DNA from: CAWFQB01 sp965277875
GTDB lineage: Bacteria > Armatimonadota > Chthonomonadetes > Chthonomonadales > Chthonomonadaceae
Direction: 5' to 3'
Length of the DNA stretch: 64,000 nt
NCBI GenBank assembly: GCA_965277875.1
Contig: CBDIDV010000002.1
Location: 6,014,001 to 6,078,000, forward strand
A program made the position numbers and the translations under genes. Of the stretch, positions 45,104 to 52,845 are shown piece by piece (the first letter of the stretch is position 1; each line of letters opens with the position of its first letter). The notes beneath the pieces are model-generated. The model searched no databases. It was not told the DNA's origin and saw only the letters and a list, made by a program, of their open reading frames with translations.

Positions 45104-45149
45104 TATGGTGGCCCACGATGTCAAGAACAGTAAAATGGGCAAATCCAAG

Positions 45150-46061
45150 TTAGATACTGCTATCGGCGAGGAAGAGATGCTTGTACTGGGCAGTGGTTAC
45201 AACGCGGCTCGCAACTTGCTTTTTGCCTGCATAATGAGTATTGTAGGCGTCAAACGCAGCGCTCAGCGCTTTGATCGTTTGTTTATCATTGGTTACGAGA
45301 ATGTCATCGGCACGAACATCAACATAGCCACATATCAAAGCATCTTCAGTATCATTTTTGTCTACGGAGAATTTTCCTATATCTTGCATCCTCAATTTAC
45401 CTATCAACTTTGCAAGGATATAACCGTTATAGCAGAAAGCAACATGGAAGAGTTCTTCTTCGAGATCAGGGCGTGTATTGCCCAGTTGTCGTAGGGATTG
45501 AGCAATGCCATCTGTCGTGTTGGAAATCGTCTTCCAAAACATTTCTTCTGAATTGACTTGTTCTTTCCAATCTGTGATCCCCTGCTTTTTGATCTCACCT
45601 ACTAAATCTTTCCAAGTCGCAACGAACTTGGCCTCTTGATCTGATAACGATTCTCGCGCTCCGAGGGCACAGCCCTCGAAGCTTATTACTTGGTTTCTTG
45701 TGAAATTTACAGATTGGCTGTACAAATCTTGTAATGTTGGAGAAGCTTCTAGAGCTAGGAACAACCAATCTACAGCATGGGGATCTAGATATCGATCAGG
45801 ATGTATCATGGTAACACCACCGATCTTCTGCGACTGAAACGCAAAGGGATCAGGCAACACTTCGAGATTGCGCGCCTTGAGTATTTGTCCTTTTGCGGAT
45901 TCATACGATTCTTGACCACTTCTACCTTGTTGCGGTTCGTCCAAATGGCATAGAAGTTCCCATATGGAAACACTCGCCACAACTATTTTGCGCTTGCACG
46001 CTAGGATCTCTAAGTCAAGTTTGCTTACGCTCCGTAGACCTGACGTATCAAATATATCCAT
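45150..46061 (-). CDS. PIN-domain-like protein
   Basis: 303 residues. The N-terminus MDIFDTSGLRSVSKLDLEIL with Asp at the start of strand 1, an early Glu in VASVSIWELLCHLDEP, and C-terminal DTEDALICGYVDVRADDILVTNDK give the acidic residues of a PIN nuclease, separated by a long helical insertion (about residues 90-220). PIN proteins usually cut RNA. It is longer than VapC toxins (about 130 residues) and no antitoxin gene is beside it. Last gene of the element before attR. Confidence 0.65.
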   Translation of the reverse strand: MDIFDTSGLRSVSKLDLEILACKRKIVVASVSIWELLCHLDEPQQGRSGQESYESAKGQILKARNLEVLPDPFAFQSQKIGGVTMIHPDRYLDPHAVDWLFLALEASPTLQDLYSQSVNFTRNQVISFEGCALGARESLSDQEAKFVATWKDLVGEIKKQGITDWKEQVNSEEMFWKTISNTTDGIAQSLRQLGNTRPDLEEELFHVAFCYNGYILAKLIGKLRMQDIGKFSVDKNDTEDALICGYVDVRADDILVTNDKQTIKALSAAFDAYNTHYAGKKQVASRVVTTAQYKHLFLADSSI

Positions 46062-46526
46062 TTATAACTGTCCGCTTGTTTCCAGTATTCGTTGTACCAT
46101 TACAACGTGGTCAGAGATTGTAACTCTATATACCAATAAATAAGCGTTGATCGTCAACCCAGGACTCATGTTTACACGATAACATACCTTTATAACTATC
46201 CTAATCCTCGATCCAAATGGCGCAGTTAATTTGCATCAAGTGCGCTTGCAGTTCTCGCGTTTTCAGGCGCGGATTAATATCAGGGCACAATAGTGGTGAC
46301 TTTTGAAGAAACGCAGTTCAAGAAAACGTTTTTTTCGCTCTTGAGGAATGCAAGAGAAATGTTTTCACTTTATCTGGGTTTAGGGGCAGTGAAGTCCAAC
46401 CACTTGGGGAAAGTTTAGCAATAGGCAATCTCCGCCACCGCAGAGACTCACTTGTATCGACTATTCCCTGACCGCCGCTTGACGAATCGTTTTGCGGGGA
46501 CTGGTTAGTATAAGACTGTCTCTGCC
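46062..46526. other. Right end of the element, non-coding in the integrated state
   Basis: 465 bp with no independent gene. On the minus strand, about 64 codons from 46526 leftwards to a TGA near 46319 are open in the frame that would continue the left-end integrase after circularisation. It also holds a second P'-like arm (46441-46470) and the attR arm. Confidence 0.6.
46441..46470 (+). repeat. Second copy of the P' arm near the right end
   Basis: CAGAGACTCACTTGTATCG followed by ACTATTCCCTG resembles the left-end arm at 17924-17955 in the same orientation; ACTATTCCCTG is identical (17945-17955 and 46460-46470). It lies 57 nt inside the attR core. Confidence 0.7.
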
Positions 46527-46533
46527 AATGCGG
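46496..46533. other. attR of the 28.6-kb element
   Basis: P arm GGGGACTG, then GTTAGTATA (46504-46512), 14 nt ending TCTCTGCC, crossover AA (46527-46528) and the B' half-site TGCGG (46529-46533). Mirrors attL around the same dinucleotide. Confidence 0.85.
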
Positions 46534-46697
46534 AGGAACTGGAGCGCATCCCCGGCATCGGCCCCGCGATGGCTGCGCGCATTTTGGAGTTCCGGCAGAC
46601 GAGCGGCAAGTTCACAGCCCCCGAAGACCTGCTGCAAATATCGGGCATCGGCGAAAAGAAATTCGCCAAAATGCAACCCTTTGTCCGCGTCAAGTAG
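46527..46697 (+). pseudogene. comEA: comEA, 3' part (helix-hairpin-helix domain)
   Basis: 56 codons that resume exactly where the 5' part stops: NAEELERIPGIGPAMAARIL, then FTAPEDLLQISGIGEKKFAK and a terminal VRVK. Two HhH hairpins (PGIGPAMAA and SGIGEKKFA) form the DNA-binding domain of ComEA. There is no start codon or ribosome-binding site of its own. Fused to residue 251 of the 5' part it restores the gene in frame. Confidence 0.93.
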
Positions 46698-46759
46698 CGT
46701 ATAAACAAGCAGCGTATAAAGCAGAAACACGCAGACACACGCGAGAGGAGCATGAAGCT

Positions 46760-47053
46760 ATGACATTGACACTGGAACTGACGCCGCAAGAGGAAGCTAC
46801 CTTGAACCAACAGGCAAGCGTACAAAACATTGACGTGAATACATTGGTGCGCGTTCGCCTGTTCGGGGCCACGAAAGCGAGTCTGCCACTGGTGAAACAT
46901 AGCGGACTCGCCGCCATCCTGCAAGCGTGGACTGAGGAAGATGCTACGGACGACCTGGTGCAGATCAGGAAGTCGGAAGAAGAGGCGGCGGAACTGCTGC
47001 AAAACCTACAGACGAACCGCGTTGATTTCGGCGAGGGACACATAGCAAAATGA
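46760..47053 (+). CDS. Putative antitoxin of a PIN toxin-antitoxin pair
   Basis: 97 residues: MTLTLELTPQEEATLNQQAS resembles the start of ribbon-helix-helix-like or DUF2281-like antitoxins, followed by an acidic helical region (EEDATDDLVQIRKSEEEAAEL) suited to neutralise a toxin. GAGAGGAG lies upstream. Its stop overlaps the ATG of the PIN gene by four bases, the usual antitoxin-first order. No specific family is certain. Confidence 0.7.
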   Translation: MTLTLELTPQEEATLNQQASVQNIDVNTLVRVRLFGATKASLPLVKHSGLAAILQAWTEEDATDDLVQIRKSEEEAAELLQNLQTNRVDFGEGHIAK

Positions 47054-47589
47054 TCGAAGCCGTCATCTTAGACTCTACGCCGCTCGGCCTGCTCGCTGCC
47101 CCTGTAAGATCCGCCCTGGTCATTGCCATCAACAAGTGGCTGGCTGCGTTGACAAACGCCGGTATTGAAATCATCCTGCCCGAAATAGCGGATTACGAAG
47201 TCCGTCGCGAGTTGGTGCGAGCCAACAAGACCGACAGCGTTGCCCGCCTGGACGTTCTCAAAGCCAACACGCGTTATGTACCGATGACGACGGATGCCAT
47301 GCTGCTCGCGTCCGACCTGTGGGCCAAAGCCAGGCAATCGGGCATTCCCACTGCCGACGCCAAGGCGCTGGACGGCGACGTTATTCTCTGCGCCCAGGTG
47401 CTGACGCTGGGGCTTACGCCTGACACCTTCGTTGTCGCAACAGCGAACGCCAGCCACATCAGCCGCATTGTGCGTGAGCCTGAACACAGGCGACTCAGTT
47501 GTTGTGATTTCGTCCAGAAATGTGTAAATTGCTATCAGCGCCAGTGCTGTAACGTTTGCAATCGTCCATGTTCTAAAGACCGTTTTTAG
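47050..47589 (+). CDS. VapC-like PIN toxin with a chimeric C-terminus
   Basis: 179 residues by frame. PIN acidic residues: D8 (ILDSTPLGLL), E45 (LPEIADYEVRREL), D108/D110 (AKALDGDVILCAQ), and the VVATANASHISRIV strand near 128-141. Known VapC-type toxins cleave RNA. The usual fold ends about residue 145; beyond it the frame runs antisense through the end of the permease-prefix gene (RRLSCCDFVQKCVN...), giving a Cys-rich tail of about 35 residues that is probably an accident of the junction. Confidence 0.75.
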   Translation: MIEAVILDSTPLGLLAAPVRSALVIAINKWLAALTNAGIEIILPEIADYEVRRELVRANKTDSVARLDVLKANTRYVPMTTDAMLLASDLWAKARQSGIPTADAKALDGDVILCAQVLTLGLTPDTFVVATANASHISRIVREPEHRRLSCCDFVQKCVNCYQRQCCNVCNRPCSKDRF

Positions 47590-47979
47590 GGAGGACCAGG
47601 CAGGACTGATCTGCGTTTCCGATAGCGTTTTCGTCCACTCCTGCTGCCATTGCTGCGCCACCATTTTGGGCGGGCCGAACTGTACCAGGGCGCTTTGTGT
47701 AGCCTCGGCCTTCGTTTGGCCTAACTCGCAATGCGCGACGATGGCGGCCTCCAGATGGCCGCGCATTTCAAGGCGCATGTTTGCCAGCGCGTCGGCAGGA
47801 ACTTTGGCGGGCATTTGCAGGCAGACGGCGTCCAGATAAGCGTTTATGTGCGCGGCCTGCGCTGCCGCCGACGTTCCGCTATCCGGCGGGTTCAGGACGG
47901 GGGCGGCCAGGGCGGGCGATGGGGTTGCCGCGTAGATCTGCGTTTGTTCCTGCTGCTGTTCCTGTCCGTTCGTCTGCAT
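47500..47979 (-). pseudogene. Permease-prefix-domain protein, 3'-truncated
   Basis: The ATG at 47979 follows GAGGAGAAG. Residues 44-115 (INAYLDAVCLQMPAKVPADA, LRLEMRGHLEAAIVAHCEL-type segment, FGPPKMVAQQWQQEW) are the permease prefix domain that normally sits before a membrane permease or after a PadR gene. One transmembrane helix (VTALALIAIYTFLDEI) follows; then at about residue 160 (near 47500) the frame becomes the antisense of the PIN toxin gene and stays open to 47068. The native C-terminal part is missing. Confidence 0.75.
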
Positions 47980-48322
47980 GTTCTTCTCCTCGACTTGCGC
48001 CCGTAATCACCTGCTGTACGGCGTTTGCGAACGCGTTCCACGTTTGTGTGCGCCGTTCTAGCGCGGCCAGGCCGTCCGGCGTGATGGCGTACATCTTGCG
48101 CTCGCGTCCGCCCGGTTCCTTTTCCCATGTGCCTGCGATTAAGCCGTCGCGCTCCAGGGCGTGCAGGGCCGGGTACAGCGTTCCCTCTTTGAACTTCAGG
48201 GCGTTGCCGCTGCGCCGCTCGATCTCGCGGGCGATGCCGTAGCCGTGCCGGGGCGCGTCCCTCAGCACGGCCAGGGCCAGGGTAGGCGTGTTCCCTTTCA
48301 ATAGTTCTTTGTCTTCCTGCAT
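47879..48322 (-). CDS. PadR-family transcriptional regulator
   Basis: 147 residues. Winged helix: LLKGNTPTLALAVLRDAPRHGYGIAREIERR, split over helices 1-3, then FKEGTLYPALHALERDGLIAG and a wing WEKEPGGRERKMYAITPDG. A dimerisation helix follows. The end (about 33 residues after ITGASRGEE) overlaps the start of the permease-prefix gene by 101 nt, so these residues may be a by-product. PadR proteins repress their own operon until they bind a ligand. Operator-like dyads overlap its promoter. Confidence 0.88.
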   Translation of the reverse strand: MQEDKELLKGNTPTLALAVLRDAPRHGYGIAREIERRSGNALKFKEGTLYPALHALERDGLIAGTWEKEPGGRERKMYAITPDGLAALERRTQTWNAFANAVQQVITGASRGEEHADERTGTAAGTNADLRGNPIARPGRPRPEPAG

Positions 48323-48339
48323 TCCAACTCCTCACACTA

Positions 48340-48382
48340 ATATGCTATAATACAGTATATATCGGAATCCGATGCTTGTCAA
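48340..48382 (-). promoter_or_regulatory. padR promoter with overlapping operator dyads
   Basis: On the minus strand TTGACA (48382-48377), a 17-nt spacer and TATACT (48359-48354). The spacer contains the perfect palindrome ATCGGAATCCGAT (48361-48373). ATATGCT (48340-48346) and AGTATAT (48354-48360) form a second dyad over the -10. These are good candidate PadR sites for autoregulation. Confidence 0.75.
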
Positions 48383-48395
48383 GAGAGGCGCAGCA

Positions 48396-48592
48396 CCCGG
48401 CATATAAAATGCCGGTTACATGGGCCTGCGGCCAGTTGTCCTGCGGACAATTCCTAAACACGAGTATATTTTGTCAGCCGGAACAATGCCTTGACTGGTG
48501 CTATGCTACATTGACGTGCGCAGCTTGAACTTTGCACCCGTCCGCAGAATGGCTGGCCGCAGGCCCATGTAACCGGCATTTTATATGCCGGG
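48396..48592. repeat. REPIN-like palindromic element, copy B
   Basis: 53-nt inverted arms (48396-48448 and 48540-48592) with four mismatches, sharing the CCGGCATATAAAATGCCGG and GGCCTGCGGCC hairpins with copy A at 4530-4779. The 91-nt spacer is different from that of copy A. It lies between the padR promoter and the rel leader. Confidence 0.9.
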
Positions 48593-48838
48593 TGTTGCCC
48601 GTCTTTTTGCCGTCCGAATCGTGGTATACTTGAAGTCCCATTTTTACGTATTGACAGGTAGACAGAGATAAACAAGAACGTTGTTGCAATGTCTGCAACC
48701 ACGCGCTAAGGGACAAAAAGCAGTGCGAAGCAGGGAAACGTCAGCGTGGCCGTTTCTTTGTTTCGCTTTTCAGGCCATTTTTGAGGGCGTTCTGTTTTTG
48801 TCCGGCAAATGTTCGTGTCGCAAAGGAGCCGCGCCGAA

Positions 48839-51238
48839 ATGACACAAATAATCCCGCGCACCGCCCTGTACCCGACCACGCCCGAAGAAACGGCGAGTGG
48901 GGATGTCCTGCTGCCGCCCGTAGAAGCCGGCCCCTGCTCGATTGATGACGCGCTATGCGCCACCTTTGAGCGCGCTATGGCTCGCCTGCTGTCCCACCGC
49001 CCCCACGCCGATACCGACCTGGTACGCCGCGCCTTTGAACGCGCCCGCACCGCCCACGAAGGCCAGACGCGGCAGAGCGGCGAACCTTACATCATCCATC
49101 CCGTGGAAGTGACCGAAATCCTTGCCGACTTGGAGATGGACGAGCAGACGCTGGCCGCAGGGCTATTGCACGATGTCGTGGAGGATTGCGGCGTCACATC
49201 CGAGCAAATCGCCCAAGAGTTCGGGCTGGAAGTGGCGCATCTTGTGGACGGCGTCACCAAATTGCAGATCGCGGGCGTGGACGAGGGCAAAAAGGAGGAC
49301 GCGCAGGCGCAGCCCGGCGAGGACGCGCAGGATGTCAGCGCGGCGCTGCAGGCGCGGCGCAAAAAGCAGGCCGATATGGCGAAGAACGCCGCCAACCTGC
49401 GTAAAATTTTCGTGGCGATGGCGAAAGACATGCGCGTCATCGTCATCAAGCTGGCCGACCGCCTGCACAACATGCGTACTCTGGCCGCGCTTTCGCCCCC
49501 CCGCCAGTTCCGCATGGCGACCGAGACCCTGCAAATCTTCGCGCCCCTCGCGCAGCGGCTGGGAATATGGCAGCTAAAATGGCAGCTTGAAGACCTGTCT
49601 TTCAAATATGTCGCGCCCGAAGAATACGCTCAGGTCGCCACCCTCGTGGCCCGCAACCGGGCCGAGCGGCAGGCCGAGGTAGACGAGGCGATCCAGGTTC
49701 TGGGCGAAAGACTTAAAGAGGCGGGCATTGACGCGCAGATCAAGGGTCGGCCCAAGCACCTGTACAGCATCTATAACAAGATGAAGCAGCAGCGGCTGGA
49801 GTTCACCGATCTGTTCGACCTTATCGCCCTGCGTATCATCGTGCCGACCCGCAACGAATGTTATAACGCGCTGGGCGTGGTCAGTGGAACGTGGACGCCG
49901 ATCCCCGGCATGTTCACGGACTACATCGCGCAAAGCAAGACCAACCTGTACCAATCGCTGCATATAAAGGTGCTTGGTCCCAAAAGTACGCCCCTGGAAG
50001 TGCAGATACGCACCTGGGAGATGCACCGAACCGCAGAGTTCGGCATCGCGGCCCACTGGCAGTACAAAGAGGGCGGCAAGACAAGCGACCAGTTTGAGCG
50101 GCGTTTGTCGTTTTTGCGCCAGCAGATGTTCGACTGGCAGGCCGACAGCAAAGACCCCAACGAGTTCATGCGTAACATCACCGACGATCTGTACGCGGAT
50201 CAGGTGTTCGCCATGACGCCCAAAGGCGACGTGATTGACCTGCCCAAAGGCAGCAGCCCGATTGACTTTGCGTTTCGTGTACATAGCGCGGTCGGCGAGC
50301 GCTGCGTGGGCGCGAAAGTGAACGGGCGGCTCGTTCCCCTGTCGTATCAGGTGAAGAACGGCGATGTCATAGACATATTGACGCGCCCGAACGCCATGCC
50401 CAGCCGCGACTGGCTGGCCCTGGTCAAAACGTCCCATGCCAAAAGCAAGATCAAGGCTTATTTCAAGCGCCTGCACCATGTGGAAAACATTCAGGCGGGC
50501 CGTGACATGCTGGAAAAAGAACTGGCGCACGTTCTGGCCCACGACGCCAAAGCGTGGGGCGAGAACCCCCGTGACCTGATCAAAGACGAGTCGCTGAGGA
50601 ACGTCGGAACGCAGTTCAACATGCCGTCCGAGATCGAACTGCTGGCGGCCATCGGCTACGGTACGCTCGCCGCGCCCACCGTCCTCAACCGCCTGAAGCC
50701 CGTCGTCGCGCCCACAGACGCCGACATCAAACTCAACAGCAAGCACTCCGACGACCGCAAATTGCGTATCACGGCGGGCGACATGGAGACGGAAAACGTC
50801 GCGTTTCGCCGCTCGCGCTGCTGCCTGCCCATACCCGGCGACGACGTGATGGGCTATGTAACGCGGGGGCGGGGCATGGCGCTGCACAGGCGCGAATGCC
50901 CCAATGCGCGGCAGTACCTGATGACTGAGGCCGACCGCTGCACGTCCGTGGAATATGTCGGCAGCGAGGGGCAGGTGTACCAGGTGTATCTCAGTCTGGT
51001 GTCGCTGGATCGCACCGGCCTGCTCGCCGATGTGACGAACGTGTTTGCCGAAAACAAGACGTTCATCACGGCCATCAAAACGCAGTCGCACCGCAACAAG
51101 ACCGCCACGCTCGAACTCGCCATCGAAGTCCGCAACACGGATCATTTGCAGCTTATCATCAAGAAAGTGTTCGGCCTGGGCGACATCGTGGAAATCCATC
51201 GCGCCAGCGGCGGGCGCGAAGAACCCAGAGTGAAGTAG
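48839..51238 (+). CDS. rel: Bifunctional (p)ppGpp synthetase/hydrolase
   Basis: 799 residues from ATG 48839; AAGGAG at 48822-48827 favours this over the ATG at 48809. HD hydrolase domain: H87 in YIIHPVEV, HD111-112 in LLHDVVED, and KLADRLHNMRTL. An insertion rich in Gln/Ala/Lys follows the HD motif. Synthetase domain: FTDLFDLIALRIIV, TDYIAQSKTNLYQSLH, LEVQIRTWEMHRTAEFGIAAHW. A TGS domain (VFAMTPKGDVIDLPKGSSPI) and a C-terminal ACT domain complete the standard Rel. It makes and destroys the stringent-response alarmone. A TATACT with TGG extension at about 48630 may be its promoter. Confidence 0.96.
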   Translation: MTQIIPRTALYPTTPEETASGDVLLPPVEAGPCSIDDALCATFERAMARLLSHRPHADTDLVRRAFERARTAHEGQTRQSGEPYIIHPVEVTEILADLEMDEQTLAAGLLHDVVEDCGVTSEQIAQEFGLEVAHLVDGVTKLQIAGVDEGKKEDAQAQPGEDAQDVSAALQARRKKQADMAKNAANLRKIFVAMAKDMRVIVIKLADRLHNMRTLAALSPPRQFRMATETLQIFAPLAQRLGIWQLKWQLEDLSFKYVAPEEYAQVATLVARNRAERQAEVDEAIQVLGERLKEAGIDAQIKGRPKHLYSIYNKMKQQRLEFTDLFDLIALRIIVPTRNECYNALGVVSGTWTPIPGMFTDYIAQSKTNLYQSLHIKVLGPKSTPLEVQIRTWEMHRTAEFGIAAHWQYKEGGKTSDQFERRLSFLRQQMFDWQADSKDPNEFMRNITDDLYADQVFAMTPKGDVIDLPKGSSPIDFAFRVHSAVGERCVGAKVNGRLVPLSYQVKNGDVIDILTRPNAMPSRDWLALVKTSHAKSKIKAYFKRLHHVENIQAGRDMLEKELAHVLAHDAKAWGENPRDLIKDESLRNVGTQFNMPSEIELLAAIGYGTLAAPTVLNRLKPVVAPTDADIKLNSKHSDDRKLRITAGDMETENVAFRRSRCCLPIPGDDVMGYVTRGRGMALHRRECPNARQYLMTEADRCTSVEYVGSEGQVYQVYLSLVSLDRTGLLADVTNVFAENKTFITAIKTQSHRNKTATLELAIEVRNTDHLQLIIKKVFGLGDIVEIHRASGGREEPRVK

Positions 51239-51355
51239 GCACAGGGAACATTCGTGTTTCCTGTGTCGCGAGTTGCAGTCCTGTTTCGAAACCCGCCCCA
51301 TTCGCCTCCCGTCTAAACACAAAATCACGCCTATATAGCACAGGAGAGTTTATCT

Positions 51356-52591
51356 ATGCCGGCCCCTCGAACCTCGGTTTACCGTATGCTGTTGTCCGCG
51401 TCGCTGCTCTTCATCGTTGGAGCAGGAACGGCCTGCGCGCAGGACGCGCCCGACCCGCCCAAGCTGCCCGTGTTCGGGCAGTTGTTCGGGCAGCCGACGG
51501 GGCAGAACGGCTACGAAAACTGGGTGCAGGCGGGCGACCTGATAATCAACAACGACCGCATCGAGCAGGCGCTGGAACCCAATGCCACCCTGACTGCCAA
51601 GCGGCGTCTGCTGGCCGAACCCGGTGTGCAGGCCGCGCTGCATCTGCTGCATACGGGCCTGAACAAGCCTGTGCAGACACCTCACGCTGTAATAGACGCC
51701 GAAACGACCTTTCCCGAATACACCGTGTTCCGCAAAATGGCGCGTCTGCTGTCCGTGGAAATGTACGTACAGTTCGCGGATGGACGCATAGACATGGCCC
51801 TGGACACCCTCGACGATGGCCTGCGCTTCGGCTACCGAATGCAGAGCAGCCTACTCATCAGCGGTCTTGTGGGCATCGCCGTGGACGCCATTGTGTTGAA
51901 AAGTTTCAGCGCGCATCTGGATCAACTGTCTGAGTACCAGTGTCTGCGCGTGCGGCGCATGGCCGAAGAGATGGCCGCGTGGCCCTCGCCGCTCACGTCC
52001 CTGATGCGTATCGAACAGCAGGTGACGAACCGCATTCTGGACAAACTCGGTGCAGACCCGAAAGCGACCGAAAGTGTGATTGACGGTTTCGGGGACGAAA
52101 ACGAATGGGACGAGAACACGCGTCGTCTGGCGGCGCGCCTGCGCAGCAATCCCCCGGACATAGGCGTCCTGGTCGCGCAAACGAAGGCGCGAGCGGCAGC
52201 TTATTATGATGCGGCCCTCGTGAATGTTCAGCTGCCCCGCAGCCAGCGCAAAATCCTGTCACCTGTGGGCGGCGAAGCGCTGGACGCCCGCCTGCTGGAC
52301 ACGCTGACGCCATCCATTGACCAGGTCGCCAACAAGTACGATCAGATGGACGCGAAACTGCGGCTGCTGGGCGTCCATGCCGCCGTGCGGGCCTACCGAT
52401 GGGAACACAACCGCCTGCCCCTGACCCTTGCCGACCTGCATATCGGTAAACTCACGCTCGATCCTTATACGGGCAATCCCCTGCGCTACCAGAACAACGG
52501 CGCGAGCTATGACCTGTTCAGCAGCGGTTCCACCCCTCTCGACGACAACGGCAAGCCCACGAACGCCCCGCCCATCCCGGTACGCCTTTGA
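51356..52591 (+). CDS. Secreted protein of unknown function
   Basis: 411 residues. Signal peptide: MLLSASLLFIVGAGTACAQD with cleavage near ACA-QD; AGGAGAG lies upstream. The mature part is helical (LSVEMYVQFADGRIDMALDT, RVRRMAEEMAAWPSP). The last 60 residues (HNRLPLTLADLHIGKLTLDP, YTGNPLRYQNNGASYDLFSS) resemble the C-terminal strand-loop of type II pseudopilin-like proteins, with a DPYTGNPL motif. No enzyme family is recognised. Stands alone between rel and the pyrophosphatase. Confidence 0.75.
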   Translation: MPAPRTSVYRMLLSASLLFIVGAGTACAQDAPDPPKLPVFGQLFGQPTGQNGYENWVQAGDLIINNDRIEQALEPNATLTAKRRLLAEPGVQAALHLLHTGLNKPVQTPHAVIDAETTFPEYTVFRKMARLLSVEMYVQFADGRIDMALDTLDDGLRFGYRMQSSLLISGLVGIAVDAIVLKSFSAHLDQLSEYQCLRVRRMAEEMAAWPSPLTSLMRIEQQVTNRILDKLGADPKATESVIDGFGDENEWDENTRRLAARLRSNPPDIGVLVAQTKARAAAYYDAALVNVQLPRSQRKILSPVGGEALDARLLDTLTPSIDQVANKYDQMDAKLRLLGVHAAVRAYRWEHNRLPLTLADLHIGKLTLDPYTGNPLRYQNNGASYDLFSSGSTPLDDNGKPTNAPPIPVRL

Positions 52592-52845
52592 GTTTCAACT
52601 CTTGCCCTCCACTCTCTCAATCCAAATGCGGACGTGTGCCATAATAAAGGGAAGACTGTGAACGGAACGGCCATACACCAACGTATCACAGTAAAGATAC
52701 CTGCGACAGAGTCGCAGGCGGGCAACGTGTACGTCTCTCCGCAGCCCGAACACTCTGCGCGGCTGGCGCGATCTAAAGTTGCGCGGCAATAATTCGAGCT
52801 AACTGCAATCGGAAATAGATGTAATTTGACATAGATGAGGACAAC

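Larger units (their letters stand above)
17923..46527. mobile_element. 28.6-kb integrative element inserted in comEA
   Basis: The element separates two fragments of comEA that join in frame when it is removed at the shared AA core. It has a large serine integrase at its left end, symmetric arms at both ends and visibly lower GC than the backbone, especially beyond 28 kb. Cargo: type I restriction-modification, a Cas4-like nuclease, two HEPN proteins, a nuclease-STAND/HEAT pair, a PIN protein and many unknown genes. No conjugation or phage structural genes are seen. It is best described as an integrase-borne defence island; how it moves between cells is not visible. Confidence 0.9.

Noticed and set aside
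17923..46527. The element as a prophage or conjugative element
   Set aside because: No capsid, tail, terminase, relaxase or type IV secretion genes are visible; only integrase-type recombinases and cargo.
46461..46730. Minus-strand frame of 89 residues over attR
   Set aside because: It is antisense to the comEA HhH domain, which has clear family motifs on the plus strand.
47068..47499. Continuation of the permease-prefix frame to 47068
   Set aside because: This part is the exact antisense of the PIN toxin, whose acidic motifs are real; the open frame is a composition effect.
49574..51328. 584-residue minus-strand frame opposite rel
   Set aside because: Antisense to the synthetase, TGS and ACT domains of Rel; no family resemblance of its own.
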